DNA from: Candidatus Eiseniibacteriota bacterium
Lineage (GTDB): Bacteria > Orphanbacterota > Orphanbacteria > Orphanbacterales > Orphanbacteraceae
Assembly (NCBI GenBank): GCA_024276995.1
Contig: JAJRWB010000019.1
Coordinates: 1-31,768 of the forward strand
Length of the DNA: 31,768 nucleotides
Reading direction: 5' to 3'
The position numbers and the translations under genes were made by a program. Below the pieces are notes generated by a model, which saw only the letters and a program-made list of their open reading frames with translations, was not told where the DNA came from and made no database searches. Below are positions 15,601 to 23,176 of this stretch, one piece after another (within the stretch, counting starts at the first letter, position 1; each line of letters opens with the position of its first letter).

Positions 15601-16027
15601 ACGGTTTGGAACTCGATCCGACATGGAGCCAAAGAGCCAACCCGACACCATCGCTTTCTCTCTTATCCCCGATCCACCACGACCAGGAGACCCTCGTCGA
15701 GTCATTAACGAAAAGAGGAGGATCGAGCGCGTAGCGAAGCGATACTTGTTCATTGTTAACGTATAGATCCTCATCCCAGGTTCGAACGTTGCAGAACAGA
15801 GATCTTTCGCCGACAAGGCGACTCCCCTCATCGATGGAATACTCGATCAGGCCCTCGTCTCCCGCTCTCGGATGCCACCCGGCGAGTGAACCGTTCTCGA
15901 AACCAAGATGTAGAACGTGATCCTCCGCATAAGCATGGGACGCCAAGCTGATTACGACCACCGCCGGCGCCAGAAGGGGAATCGCGCCTCCCCACCGGAA
16001 TGACTTCACGATATCGGTACAGGTCAA
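12620..16027 (-). CDS. Giant sensor histidine kinase with jelly-roll, FG-GAP and UnbV sensor domains
   Basis: About 1135 residues. A signal sequence (ending near AYA, 34) leads to a jelly-roll-like domain (37-215). An FG-GAP/VCBS propeller follows (240-593) with Ca-binding loops DIDNDGDLDLF and DFDLDGDLDLFF, then an UnbV/ASPIC domain (about 598-682). Three membrane helices (713-732, 754-774, 785-805) precede a long helical region with FSHAS, whose His (835) is the best phospho-acceptor candidate. The HATPase domain has N-box NILENLITNGARAA (1007-1020), DSGTGF (1048-1053) and GRGLPYARRRLELYDG (1073-1088). I chose TTG at 16027, behind GAGGATAAGG; GTG at 16009 gives a neater signal peptide but has no ribosome site. 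The output is the overlapping NtrC-type regulator. The ligand is unknown; a glycan or surface protein is plausible. Confidence 0.85.
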   Translation of the reverse strand: MTCTDIVKSFRWGGAIPLLAPAVVVISLASHAYAEDHVLHLGFENGSLAGWHPRAGDEGLIEYSIDEGSRLVGERSLFCNVRTWDEDLYVNNEQVSLRYALDPPLFVNDSTRVSWSWWIGDKRESDGVGLALWLHVGSSSKPLCLSWASHSLYERGAWPYDDPSQQFCRHVESLSKPYGAPIFQDGFPDSLMLDSLEIFFWFPKNQIAYVDEIRIGPPGFVDDMSRAESSHLVTPPEDDFLVADLTGDRKPDVLLLYRNTMPVLWTGLWEGKDVPGERVKLDLEGATSLRQPAVADLDRDGFPDLLGFSGDSLRIYRGMGAGRFRRIACPAPPNVERNRPARLVAADLCGTPSPELLLIRYNGLVYDSIYVHDRPGVFRSIPLPPYPEPERRRGYRTRSIPIDIDRDNDIDLFCTNTDLFLRDGDSLICATSDWFPEIGTHQTGAAFGDIDNDGDLDLFISVDIRNHENEPDVTHDHSLLYRNDGGRFADVSNRIRSVPSAHAQQPVFQDFDLDGDLDLFFTCNNWYARPPPKNVYLENDGTGRFQVSDPEYWLQRMPPASRVASFDVENDGDPDLIAIVQGENRVAIFENPGADRSSIKVLVLDRHGVARADGTHVELFGDGERIGYRQIGAGSARSSWSEAIFGCPSQGPFDLIVTFPSRPESPVVRKNLRPGDHIDVIEPAFPGLWGRLASLIEVRERALSMALSSAGWPTLLPGAIVVGLLFGAVLFANRSVSPGFPVEPGSRLDGAARKAALLIVVPSILAVASSAFFWPRDPSAVRRGWIGLAGMLGGIGFGAAAAYLVSSRKGEFARSGRDIDEARLQLLEAIDGFSHASWLKYLAGVASLCRSVCEGSDIRFVGPRLKKRLDSYGDVIQPQMHRISRLLPRADLGNKLAEEFDDGMNGIESAMRELFGETPIEFDLAALGESLAGAERRLVDLSDRIEEITGVVDRLFAVLGERFRTEAAAEIAAAVDRVVEKHGAVRIACSIPGDLPPVFVVPGELSNILENLITNGARAAMANASSRPPFVSIAAEPLGGLLVLQIRDSGTGFQSSDPDQLFRFRSTDPRTHGRGLPYARRRLELYDGTIAIVSSSREKGTVISVTLRTLESGIVPDSSRRGNAIGSASKKEKHR

Positions 16028-16087
16028 GGAAACCTTATCCTCGCTCCGGTGGATGGGTGAATGCAGGTTGATTGCAAGAAGAAGAAT

Positions 16088-16093
16088 ATCATA
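16088..16093 (-). promoter_or_regulatory. Candidate -10 box upstream of the sensor kinase
   Basis: TATGAT on the minus strand lies about 60 bases upstream of the chosen TTG start, in a locally A/T-rich stretch. No clear -35 box was found. The gene is divergent from the zinc operon, whose promoter begins at 16200. Confidence 0.25.
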
Positions 16094-16199
16094 AACATCC
16101 ACCCTTCGCGGAGAGCCGAGAACCATGGCGAAACTCGGGCGGGCCGTACGAGGCGATCTCCAGGCCACGGACTCCCGCCGGGCGCGTCACAGTTTTTCC

Positions 16200-16252
16200 T
16201 TGACGGCACACCGATTATGAATACAATATATGAGCAGATGAGCAGATGTTCA
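16200..16252 (+). promoter_or_regulatory. Sigma-70-type promoter with SmtB/ArsR-type operator
   Basis: TTGACG (16200-16205) and TACAAT (16222-16227) are 16 bases apart. The inverted repeat TGAGCA-GA-TGTTCA (16239-16252) has the 6-2-6 layout of SmtB/ZiaR/CzrA operators (compare TGAACA-N2-TATTCA). A direct copy of TGAGCAGA sits just before it (16231-16238). The operator covers the expected start site, so bound apo-regulator would block transcription and zinc would relieve it. Confidence 0.72.
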
Positions 16253-16271
16253 TCCATCGAGAGGAGTCGTG

Positions 16272-16565
16272 ATGACACCGATCCAGGAAGAACAGGCCCT
16301 CCGGCTCGCGGAGCTGTTCGGCGTGTTGAGCGATCCGAGCCGCGTGCGCATCATCGCCGCCCTGCTCGAGGGGGAGACGAACGTCGGTACGCTGGCGCGG
16401 ATCGTGGGGATCAGCGAATCCGCCGTGTCGCACCAGCTGCGAACACTGCGACAGATGCGCCTGGTGAAGGCCCACCGGCAGGGACGGTGGATCTCCTACA
16501 CCCTCGACGACACCCATGTCGCCGACCTCTTTCAACGCAGCCTCGATCATATTTCTCACGGGTAG
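16272..16565 (+). CDS. ArsR/SmtB-family zinc-type metal sensor repressor
   Basis: A 97-residue winged-helix repressor. Residues 10-75 carry the fold (FGVLSDPSRVRIIAALLEGE, then recognition helix SESAVSHQLRTLR and wing VKAHRQGRWISYTL). The C-terminal helix has D80, H82, H93 and H96 in the pattern DxH-X10-HxxH, exactly the alpha-5 zinc site of SmtB and CzrA. There is no CxC of the ArsR/CadC alpha-3 site. So it should sense Zn(II) (or Co(II)) and lose DNA affinity on binding. I chose ATG at 16272, with GAGGAG five bases upstream. It is followed after 38 bases by the P1B ATPase it presumably controls and preceded by a matching operator. Confidence 0.9.
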   Translation: MTPIQEEQALRLAELFGVLSDPSRVRIIAALLEGETNVGTLARIVGISESAVSHQLRTLRQMRLVKAHRQGRWISYTLDDTHVADLFQRSLDHISHG

Positions 16566-16603
16566 GGCGGCGTTCGCCCGCCGCCACGGGACGGGATCGC
16601 GCG

Positions 16604-19015
16604 ATGGCAGACAAAACCGTAGAGATCGACATTCCCCTGCTCATGCCGGAAATCGAAGATGGGAATGACGACTGCCTGATCCGGCTGCAGGACGGTCTGC
16701 GCGGTTGCCACGGAGTTTCGCATGTTCACCTGAACCGCGAAACCGCACCTCCTTCCCTCTGTGTCCATTTCGATCCGAACTTGGTTTCCCTCGGAACGGT
16801 GCGCCGCCTGGCGCAGGAAACCGGATCGGGTCTCGCCAACCGATATCGCCATGAGCGCATTCCCTTCGAGGGGATGGACCACGCCGATGAAGCACCTTTC
16901 GTGCGCCGAAAACTGGAGAGTCTTCCGGGGATGCTCCATGCCGATGTGAGCTATGCCGCGGGACTGATCTTTCTCGCCTATGACACCGAGGTCCTGCGGC
17001 CGGAAACGATCGCCGGACGGATGCACGATTCCGGCGTCCGACCGATCGGATGGGGCGATGCCGATCGCGCCTCCGACGATGCCGCCGCTCACGAAGGCCA
17101 CGATCACGGAAGCGCGCCGGCTTTTCTGCCCCACTGGGTCCGGGAACGCTGGACACTGCTCCTGGTCGGAATCGCGGGAGTTCTGCTGCTCACCGGCTGG
17201 CTCGGTGCGGCCCTATTCGACTTCCCGCCGCAGGTGGCACTGGTATTCTTCCTCCTTTCCTACCTGAGCGGCGGCTATGACATCGCCACCCACGCGATCC
17301 CCGGCCTCTTCCGGGGGAAGTTCGACACCGACGTGCTCATGCTCGCCGCCGCCGTGGGCGCCGCGATTCTCGGTGAGTGGCGTGAGGGTGCCTTCCTCCT
17401 CTTCCTCTTCAGCCTCGGTCACGCCGGCGAACACCATGCCCTCGACCGCGCCCGCAACGCGGTCAACGCTCTCGGCGAAATGATGCCCCGGACCGCGCGT
17501 CTGAAAATCGACGGGAAACTCGTCGAGCGTCCCGTGGAAAGCGTGCGGATCGACGATGTGGTCCTCGTCCGCCCGGGCGATCGGATACCGGTGGACGGAC
17601 GGATCGTGGCCGGCGAAAGCGGCGTCGATCAAAGCCCGGTTACAGGCGAGAGCGTGCCGGTGGCCAAGTCGGCGGGCGACGAGGTGTTCGCCGGCACGAT
17701 CAACCAGGATGCCGCCCTGGAGATCGCGGTCACCCGCCTGGCGCGGGACAATACGCTCAGCCGTGTCATGCAGATGGTCGCCGAAGCCCAGAGCCGGCAA
17801 AGCCCGACGCAGCAGTTCACCGAGAGGTTCACGCGCAGGTTCGTGCCCGCCGTGCTGATCTTCGTGCTGGCGGCCGTCGTCATCCCCCCTCTGACCGGAT
17901 GGATGCCTCTGCGCGAAAGCTTCTATCGCGGAATGCTGCTGCTGGTGGCCGCTTCCCCCTGCGCGCTGGCGCTGGGAACGCCCGCCTCGGTGTTGGCGGG
18001 GATCGCCCGGGCCGCGCGTATGGGCGTGCTGATCAAAGGGGGTGTCCATCTCGAGAACCTGGGTGCCCTGAAGGCGATCGCTTTCGATAAGACCGGTACG
18101 CTGACTTCCGGGGATTTCACTCTCAGCGACATTCTGCCTCGCGGCGATGCGACCGAGGAAGAGTTGCTACGCGTTGCCGGCGCCTTGGAACAAAGTTCCG
18201 GTCATCCCCTCGCCCTGGCGGTGGTCGACGCGGCACGTGACAGGGATTTGTCTTTGCCGATGGCGGAGGGACTGGAAAACGTCTCCGGTCGCGGCGTGCA
18301 CGGTCTCGTTGCCGGAGGCCGGGCACAGGTCGGTTCGCTCCGTCTGTTCGGTGAAATGCCGGGAATCGACGTTCCCGAAGAGATCGTGTCGGCCGTGACT
18401 GCGCTCGAAGGGGAGGGAAAGACGACGATGATCGTCCGCCACGGCGAAGCCTTTCTCGGCATCCTGGCGCTGGCCGATGCGCCCCGCCCGCGCGCGAAGG
18501 AGATTCTGCGATCCCTGCGGGAACTGGGGGTGCGCAAGCTGGTGATGCTCACCGGAGACAATCCGGAGGTGGCGCGTCGTATCGGCGTTAGCGTCGAAAT
18601 CACCGACGTGCGGGCCGGGCTTCTCCCGGAAGATAAACTGAACGCCATCCGCACGATGAAGGAAGAGTACGGTGCCATCGCGATGGTCGGCGACGGTGTG
18701 AACGACGCCCCGGCTCTGGCCACCGCCACCGTCGGCATCGCCATGGGCGGGGCGGGGACGGCCGTCGCGCTCGAGACCGCCGACGTCGCGCTGATGGCGG
18801 ACAGCTTAGACAAGCTCCCCTTCGCGGTCGGACTCAGCCGCGCCAGCCGCATCGTCATTCGACAGAATCTGGGCGTCTCCCTCGGTGTGATCGCCCTGCT
18901 GATCGTCAGTTCGGTCTTAGGCTGGCTCGAGTTGAGCTGGGCGGTCGTCCTGCACGAGGGGAGCAGCCTGGTCGTGGTGATGAATGCCCTGCGATTGCTG
19001 CGATACGGTGAGTAG
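16604..19015 (+). CDS. zntA: P1B-type heavy-metal (zinc-type) efflux ATPase
   Basis: An 803-residue inner-membrane pump that exports Zn(II)/Cd(II)/Pb(II) using ATP. All core motifs are present: TGES (347-350), SPC in helix 6 (451-453), DKTGT with the phosphorylated Asp (495-499), SGHPLA, and MVGDGVNDAP. The last helix has HEGSSLVVVMNALRLL, typical of ZntA/CadA. The N-terminus holds two diverged HMA-like folds (about 20-75 and 95-150) that lack the metal-binding CxxC. A His-rich linker (HEGHDHG, 163-169) follows instead. The SPC and HEG signatures favour zinc-group specificity over copper (CPC). It follows its SmtB-type regulator and probably shares its promoter. A methyltransferase remnant begins 11 bases after its stop. 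Confidence 0.92.
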   Translation: MADKTVEIDIPLLMPEIEDGNDDCLIRLQDGLRGCHGVSHVHLNRETAPPSLCVHFDPNLVSLGTVRRLAQETGSGLANRYRHERIPFEGMDHADEAPFVRRKLESLPGMLHADVSYAAGLIFLAYDTEVLRPETIAGRMHDSGVRPIGWGDADRASDDAAAHEGHDHGSAPAFLPHWVRERWTLLLVGIAGVLLLTGWLGAALFDFPPQVALVFFLLSYLSGGYDIATHAIPGLFRGKFDTDVLMLAAAVGAAILGEWREGAFLLFLFSLGHAGEHHALDRARNAVNALGEMMPRTARLKIDGKLVERPVESVRIDDVVLVRPGDRIPVDGRIVAGESGVDQSPVTGESVPVAKSAGDEVFAGTINQDAALEIAVTRLARDNTLSRVMQMVAEAQSRQSPTQQFTERFTRRFVPAVLIFVLAAVVIPPLTGWMPLRESFYRGMLLLVAASPCALALGTPASVLAGIARAARMGVLIKGGVHLENLGALKAIAFDKTGTLTSGDFTLSDILPRGDATEEELLRVAGALEQSSGHPLALAVVDAARDRDLSLPMAEGLENVSGRGVHGLVAGGRAQVGSLRLFGEMPGIDVPEEIVSAVTALEGEGKTTMIVRHGEAFLGILALADAPRPRAKEILRSLRELGVRKLVMLTGDNPEVARRIGVSVEITDVRAGLLPEDKLNAIRTMKEEYGAIAMVGDGVNDAPALATATVGIAMGGAGTAVALETADVALMADSLDKLPFAVGLSRASRIVIRQNLGVSLGVIALLIVSSVLGWLELSWAVVLHEGSSLVVVMNALRLLRYGE

Positions 19016-19026
19016 AGGGGGCCTCC

Positions 19027-19317
19027 ATGAGTGGCAGACCGGTTCGCGTACTGAAGTGTGCGCTAATCCGCGCCGTGCAATCGGCCCGGACGGTTCGAGG
19101 AGAAGCCGGCTCTCCCTGGGTGCGGCGTTTCTAGGCGCTACTCGCCCCGTTTTATGACCAAACCTTTCTCAACATGCCGGGATACCGGCGATCGGCGGCC
19201 GACCTGATCGGATGCTTGGGCGTGCGTGCCGGTGAGGCCGCCCTTGACGTCGGTTGCGACACCGGGCTGTTGACCTTGCCCCTGGCGGAGCGGGCACGAC
19301 GTCTTCCGTCTGGTAAC
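19027..19317 (+). pseudogene. Remnant of a class I SAM-dependent methyltransferase
   Basis: Starting at ATG 19027, behind GAGGGGG, one frame reads 35 codons, a TAG at 19132-19134, and then LLAPFYDQTFLNMPGYRR and AALDVGCDTGLLTLPLAERARR. The latter is the N-terminal helix and motif I (LDxGCxTG) of UbiE/ArsM-like SAM methyltransferases. The resemblance stops near 19305. The remaining frame runs antisense into the end of the metallophosphoesterase gene, so about two thirds of the enzyme is missing. It lies immediately after the zinc ATPase and was probably the third gene of that operon. This fills the otherwise gene-free 19016-19344 stretch. Confidence 0.6.
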
Positions 19318-19344
19318 CGCCCTAAAGTGAATCGCCGTGCACGA

Positions 19345-21147
19345 TCATCTCGCCAGAACGATCTTCCTGGTACGGACCTCCCCCCCGGCGCGCAGACGGA
19401 CGAGGTAGATTCCGGACGGCGCCGCGTTTCCATCGCGGTCCTCACCGTTCCAACCGACCGTGTGGCGGCCCGCGGCGAGAGGGGCGTCGAGAAGAGTTCG
19501 GACCTCTCTCCCCCGGGAATCGAAAACCGTGACATCCACCCGGGCGGCTTCGGGAAGATCGAACCGCAGATTCGTCGCGGGGTTGAACGGATTGGGATAG
19601 TTCCACCCCAGAGCAAGTGTTCTTGGAACCGGTTGAGCGCTCCCCTCTTCCACCACGGTCGAACCGAGATCGATTGTCACCGTCTGCGTACCCGACGGTT
19701 GAATATCCACACCCACATCGTACACATCGGTCGAACCGGACCGGTCGACCTGCAGGAGCGTGCCTCCCGTTACGTCGGCGTTTCCCCCGTCCTTCGGCAT
19801 GACGAACCGGACCAGGCCGTTCTCGAATCTCACTCCCTGGTTGTTGGTGATTTCCGCCTGCACCGATAGATTCGTCCCGTCATTCGCGGGTGTGAAAACG
19901 ACGTCGAGATTCGATCCCGACAAGCCCGCGGAGAGCGGCGCGAGCGGCGTGAGTGTTCCGTTCGACACGCGGACCATGCGGTACGCGCGCTCACCGTCAC
20001 AGACCTTGGCGATGGCGAGATCGAACGGAGGCGACGCGATGCTTCCCGAGCTGCTGTGGATATGGCCCCAAAGCGCCATGTCGGCGCCGAGAGCGCCCAG
20101 GTCGATCTGCGAAGAGAAATCGTAGTGGTAGAAGAGGACGTGGGACGCGCTTCCCGAAGATGAGGCGATCTCATCCTGGAGCCACTGAAACTGTGCGGTA
20201 CGGAAACTTTCCCCGCCGTAGATCGACGATCGCCAGTTGTCATAGTTGATATATGCCTCGAGACCGATGTAGCGCACCGACCCGTAGTCGAACGAGTAGT
20301 TCTGCGTGTACCACGGCGCACCCGATGGAGGACTGTCGAGCCGCTTCCAGCCGAAGAAACGCCACCACTCCCGCCTCGCCGTTCCGTCGGGCGGAGGCGT
20401 GTCGCTCCAACCGCCGATGTCGTGATTTCCCGAGACGAGATAGACGGGCACATCGAACTCGGTGAGCAGCTTCTGTGCACGCGTGAAATACCTGGCGCCC
20501 AGATACTCCTCGAGTTCACCTTCGTTGATGTAGTCCCCCGTGATCAGCACGAATTCCGGATTGATGTAGCGGATGTCGTCGATCACCGCCCGGAGGTCTT
20601 CGATTTCCGTCGTATCGTTCGCCCATCCCGACTCGTAGTAATACTTGTGCGTAGGTAGGTGGGTATCCGAAATCTGAAGAAAATAGTAATCGTCCCTGAA
20701 GCCGGAGATGACTTTGACGGCGTGCCGTGTGGTGTCCGTTTCGATTCCCGTGCCGCCGACGATTAGATCGAAAAGATCGTAAACGGGAACGGGGGGCACA
20801 ACGGCGGACAAGGTCCACCAGAGAGTCGAAGGATCGTACGATTCCGCCACGATGGTGAGAGGTATCGATACCGATCCACGGCGGATGCTCGCCGTCCAGC
20901 CCGTGGTGGCGGGATCGGCGTCGCACTCGATCGGCAGTGTGTCGCCGACGAGCACGATGGCGGGGATATTCAGGAGCGGGCGCTGAATGACGGTGAGCGT
21001 GTCTCCGATGGGGATCACAGCGGTTTTCGCCGGATACTCCGAGGAGAGGCCTGTGCCCGATGCCGGGTTCGCGATAGCGGCACAGATGGAAACGGCGAAA
21101 AGAGACCGGACGGCGAGAAGGATGAGGATCGGATGCATTCGCTTCAT
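19345..21147 (-). CDS. Secreted calcineurin-like metallophosphoesterase with FlgD-like/T9SS-like tail
   Basis: A 600-residue exported hydrolase of phosphomono- or diesters. Residues 1-26 form a signal peptide. Residues 35-148 look like a beta-sandwich domain. The dimetal catalytic domain (about 155-390) has D161-T-H163 (QISDTHL), GDY (204-206), GNHD (240-243), a His in FYHYD and GHIH. A beta domain follows, then the C-terminal tail with LGWNYPNPFNPATNLRFDLP and SGIYLVRLRAGGEVRTRKIVLAR, the same sorting module found on the cytochrome at 695-1120. It therefore probably ends up outside the outer membrane. The substrate is unknown (nucleotide, phospholipid or phosphoglycan). It is complete, with no frame break. 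Confidence 0.88.
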   Translation of the reverse strand: MKRMHPILILLAVRSLFAVSICAAIANPASGTGLSSEYPAKTAVIPIGDTLTVIQRPLLNIPAIVLVGDTLPIECDADPATTGWTASIRRGSVSIPLTIVAESYDPSTLWWTLSAVVPPVPVYDLFDLIVGGTGIETDTTRHAVKVISGFRDDYYFLQISDTHLPTHKYYYESGWANDTTEIEDLRAVIDDIRYINPEFVLITGDYINEGELEEYLGARYFTRAQKLLTEFDVPVYLVSGNHDIGGWSDTPPPDGTARREWWRFFGWKRLDSPPSGAPWYTQNYSFDYGSVRYIGLEAYINYDNWRSSIYGGESFRTAQFQWLQDEIASSSGSASHVLFYHYDFSSQIDLGALGADMALWGHIHSSSGSIASPPFDLAIAKVCDGERAYRMVRVSNGTLTPLAPLSAGLSGSNLDVVFTPANDGTNLSVQAEITNNQGVRFENGLVRFVMPKDGGNADVTGGTLLQVDRSGSTDVYDVGVDIQPSGTQTVTIDLGSTVVEEGSAQPVPRTLALGWNYPNPFNPATNLRFDLPEAARVDVTVFDSRGREVRTLLDAPLAAGRHTVGWNGEDRDGNAAPSGIYLVRLRAGGEVRTRKIVLAR

Positions 21148-21203
21148 GGTGTCTCCGATGAAAGACGGTGGCCGTGTGTTACATTACGTTCCGGGGTCAT
21201 TCC

Positions 21204-21209
21204 ATTATA
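21204..21209 (-). promoter_or_regulatory. Candidate -10 box of the metallophosphoesterase promoter
   Basis: A perfect TATAAT on the minus strand (within TTATGTTATAATGG) lies about 57 bases before the start codon at 21147. The spot is A/T-rich against its surroundings. No convincing -35 hexamer is visible. It separates this gene from the membrane protein upstream, so the two are not clearly one operon. Confidence 0.4.
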
Positions 21210-21254
21210 ACATAAGAGATGCTCGAAACGGGACAATCGGGCGTGCGGCGAGGA

Positions 21255-22913
21255 TCAACGATCATGTGACGGTTCCTCCCGCGAAGGGGGCGGGCGGAGT
21301 CGGATCAACGCCGAGTTCCGGTCGCGGGCCAGAAGATCATACGCCGCTCCGACACGGCCGACTTCCACTTCATAGAACATCACGAAAGGGGTGCCGAACT
21401 TCCGGGCATAGAAGGGGAGTGATTCCGGTTCGCTGCCGACGAAGACGCCGGTTCGGTCCTGCATGCCGCCGATCACCTTGTTCATACCCCGCTTGTTCGG
21501 CTCGACGACGAGCACCGTCCCCCCCTTCGAGACGTGCTCCTCGATGAACGGCTTCGGGTCGATGGTCGGCGTGTTATCGATCTTGTTCCACTTGATCATC
21601 AGCGGCACGGAAACGAGGAGCAGAAGGATTGCCGGCAGCGCGTTCCGGGCGGAACGGACCAGAACGATGACGCCCGCACCGATCGCCAGGGTGACGACGG
21701 CGGGCGGCATCCAATGCGGGGATTCCCATCTCATCGCGAAGAAGAGATCCCCGGCGACGAGCGCCGCCAAGACGAGGCCCCATGAATACAGGTCGCGCGG
21801 CTTCGAGAAGAACCGCGCCATCGCGACCCCCGCTCCGGCGCAAAGAGCGAAGGAGGAAGCGAGAATGATCCTCGTCGGGTCGATGAAACCGAGGGTGAAG
21901 AGCAATCCCCCACCACCCCACCAAACCGGAAAGAAGTACTTTTCCTCCCTCACGAGAAGGAGGAGACCGAGAATCCCCATGATGCCGAAGCCGAAGATAT
22001 CGACGAGAAGGGGTCCTTTCGGGCCGAAGAAGGGAAGGATAACTAGGGCACCGGGCAGAAAGCGGCGAAACCACGGTTTCGGTCCGGCGGTGAAGGCGAT
22101 CGCGGCGCAGGCCGCCAGGGCCGGCGGCACGGCGGCGCTCTTCGCGGGGAGGAGGCTTTCGCCGAGCCTTTCGATGAAGATCCCGACATTTCCGGTGTAA
22201 TCGTAGAAGGGCCAAAGAAAAGCGAGGGCGTAGCCGGTGAGAGTGACCAAGCCGAATCGAATCGCGAACCGCCGGCCAAGCCGTTTTCGAAAGACGGCGA
22301 GATGGATGACCACCACGAGCCAGTAATAGAGGGAAGTCCCGATGTGCGTGATGAGAAGAAGCGCCTGGGTGAGAAGAAGAGGCACGAAGAACACCGGTCG
22401 ATCGGCGACGCGATGGAGGAAGTAGAGCGAGAAGAGGACGAGGGAGTACGCCATTCCCTGGGGATAGAAATACGAATATGCGTCCACCAACGAATACGTT
22501 CCCGACCAGAGTACGCGCCCCCACAGGAAGAGCATCGCGAAAAGGATGTAGCGCACCGTGACGGCGGGGAAGTGGCACCGGAAAAAGAGCCGAGCGGCGG
22601 ATAGAAAAACGAGGGCGTTGACCACGGCGAGTGCCACGAGGAGGTGGAGCGGATCGACATCGAGACGGTGATGGATCGCCGCGACGATCACGTATGCGGG
22701 ATTGGCGTAGCGCCCCGGATCTTCCCCGTTCCACTCGAGAGCGCGGATGGTCGCGAGATATGAATAGCCGTCCCAGTTTCTCCGGAGAAAGTGTCCACTG
22801 AAGTAGGAGAGAAGAATCCCTGCGATCAGGAGAGTGAAGAGAGAGGGAACCCACCAGCGTCCCGGCGCACGGGGCGAAGCCACGCTCCGGAACGATCTAG
22901 AGGAGTCGGGCAT
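21255..22913 (-). CDS. Polytopic GT-C-like membrane protein
   Basis: A 552-residue inner-membrane protein with about 12-14 hydrophobic helices spread over residues 20-460 and a soluble C-terminal domain (about 465-552, VEEHVSKGGTVLVVEPNK-like region to the end). Directly after helix 1 comes an acidic, aromatic loop (RRNWDGYSYLATI) like the catalytic first periplasmic loop of GT-C glycosyltransferases (ArnT/PMT-type), which use lipid-linked sugar donors. No family can be named with certainty. The frame is open far upstream, but hydrophobic sequence only starts after ATG 22913, which I take as the start; its ribosome site is weak. A candidate TATAAT lies 76 bases upstream. Confidence 0.65.
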   Translation of the reverse strand: MPDSSRSFRSVASPRAPGRWWVPSLFTLLIAGILLSYFSGHFLRRNWDGYSYLATIRALEWNGEDPGRYANPAYVIVAAIHHRLDVDPLHLLVALAVVNALVFLSAARLFFRCHFPAVTVRYILFAMLFLWGRVLWSGTYSLVDAYSYFYPQGMAYSLVLFSLYFLHRVADRPVFFVPLLLTQALLLITHIGTSLYYWLVVVIHLAVFRKRLGRRFAIRFGLVTLTGYALAFLWPFYDYTGNVGIFIERLGESLLPAKSAAVPPALAACAAIAFTAGPKPWFRRFLPGALVILPFFGPKGPLLVDIFGFGIMGILGLLLLVREEKYFFPVWWGGGGLLFTLGFIDPTRIILASSFALCAGAGVAMARFFSKPRDLYSWGLVLAALVAGDLFFAMRWESPHWMPPAVVTLAIGAGVIVLVRSARNALPAILLLLVSVPLMIKWNKIDNTPTIDPKPFIEEHVSKGGTVLVVEPNKRGMNKVIGGMQDRTGVFVGSEPESLPFYARKFGTPFVMFYEVEVGRVGAAYDLLARDRNSALIRLRPPPSREEPSHDR

Positions 22914-22988
22914 GGGAATCGCTTCGCCTTTCGAAGAACCGCGGAGAGTGCCCTGGAATCGGCCCGGGAGCCGGATCGTGACTTCTCG

Positions 22989-22994
22989 ATTATA
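22989..22994 (-). promoter_or_regulatory. Candidate -10 box of the GT-C-like gene
   Basis: A perfect TATAAT on the minus strand (GGTTATAATCG) lies 76 bases before ATG 22913 in an otherwise G/C-rich intergenic stretch (22914-23176). No -35 match was found. The rest of that stretch shows nothing I can name. Confidence 0.35.
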
Positions 22995-23176
22995 ACCCGA
23001 CCGGAGCGATCGAACCAGAAAGTCGTGACCGGCCGGGACACGCTCCGGCGACGATCGGGAGGGTCTCCACCTTTCCGGGCGCGCCGACTCACGGATGGCG
23101 CCCGCCTGCCGATAAGCGGGGAAGGGAAGGCCCCGGACGCGGGGTACCTCGACCACCTTCCGCCATGGAGGATGCG

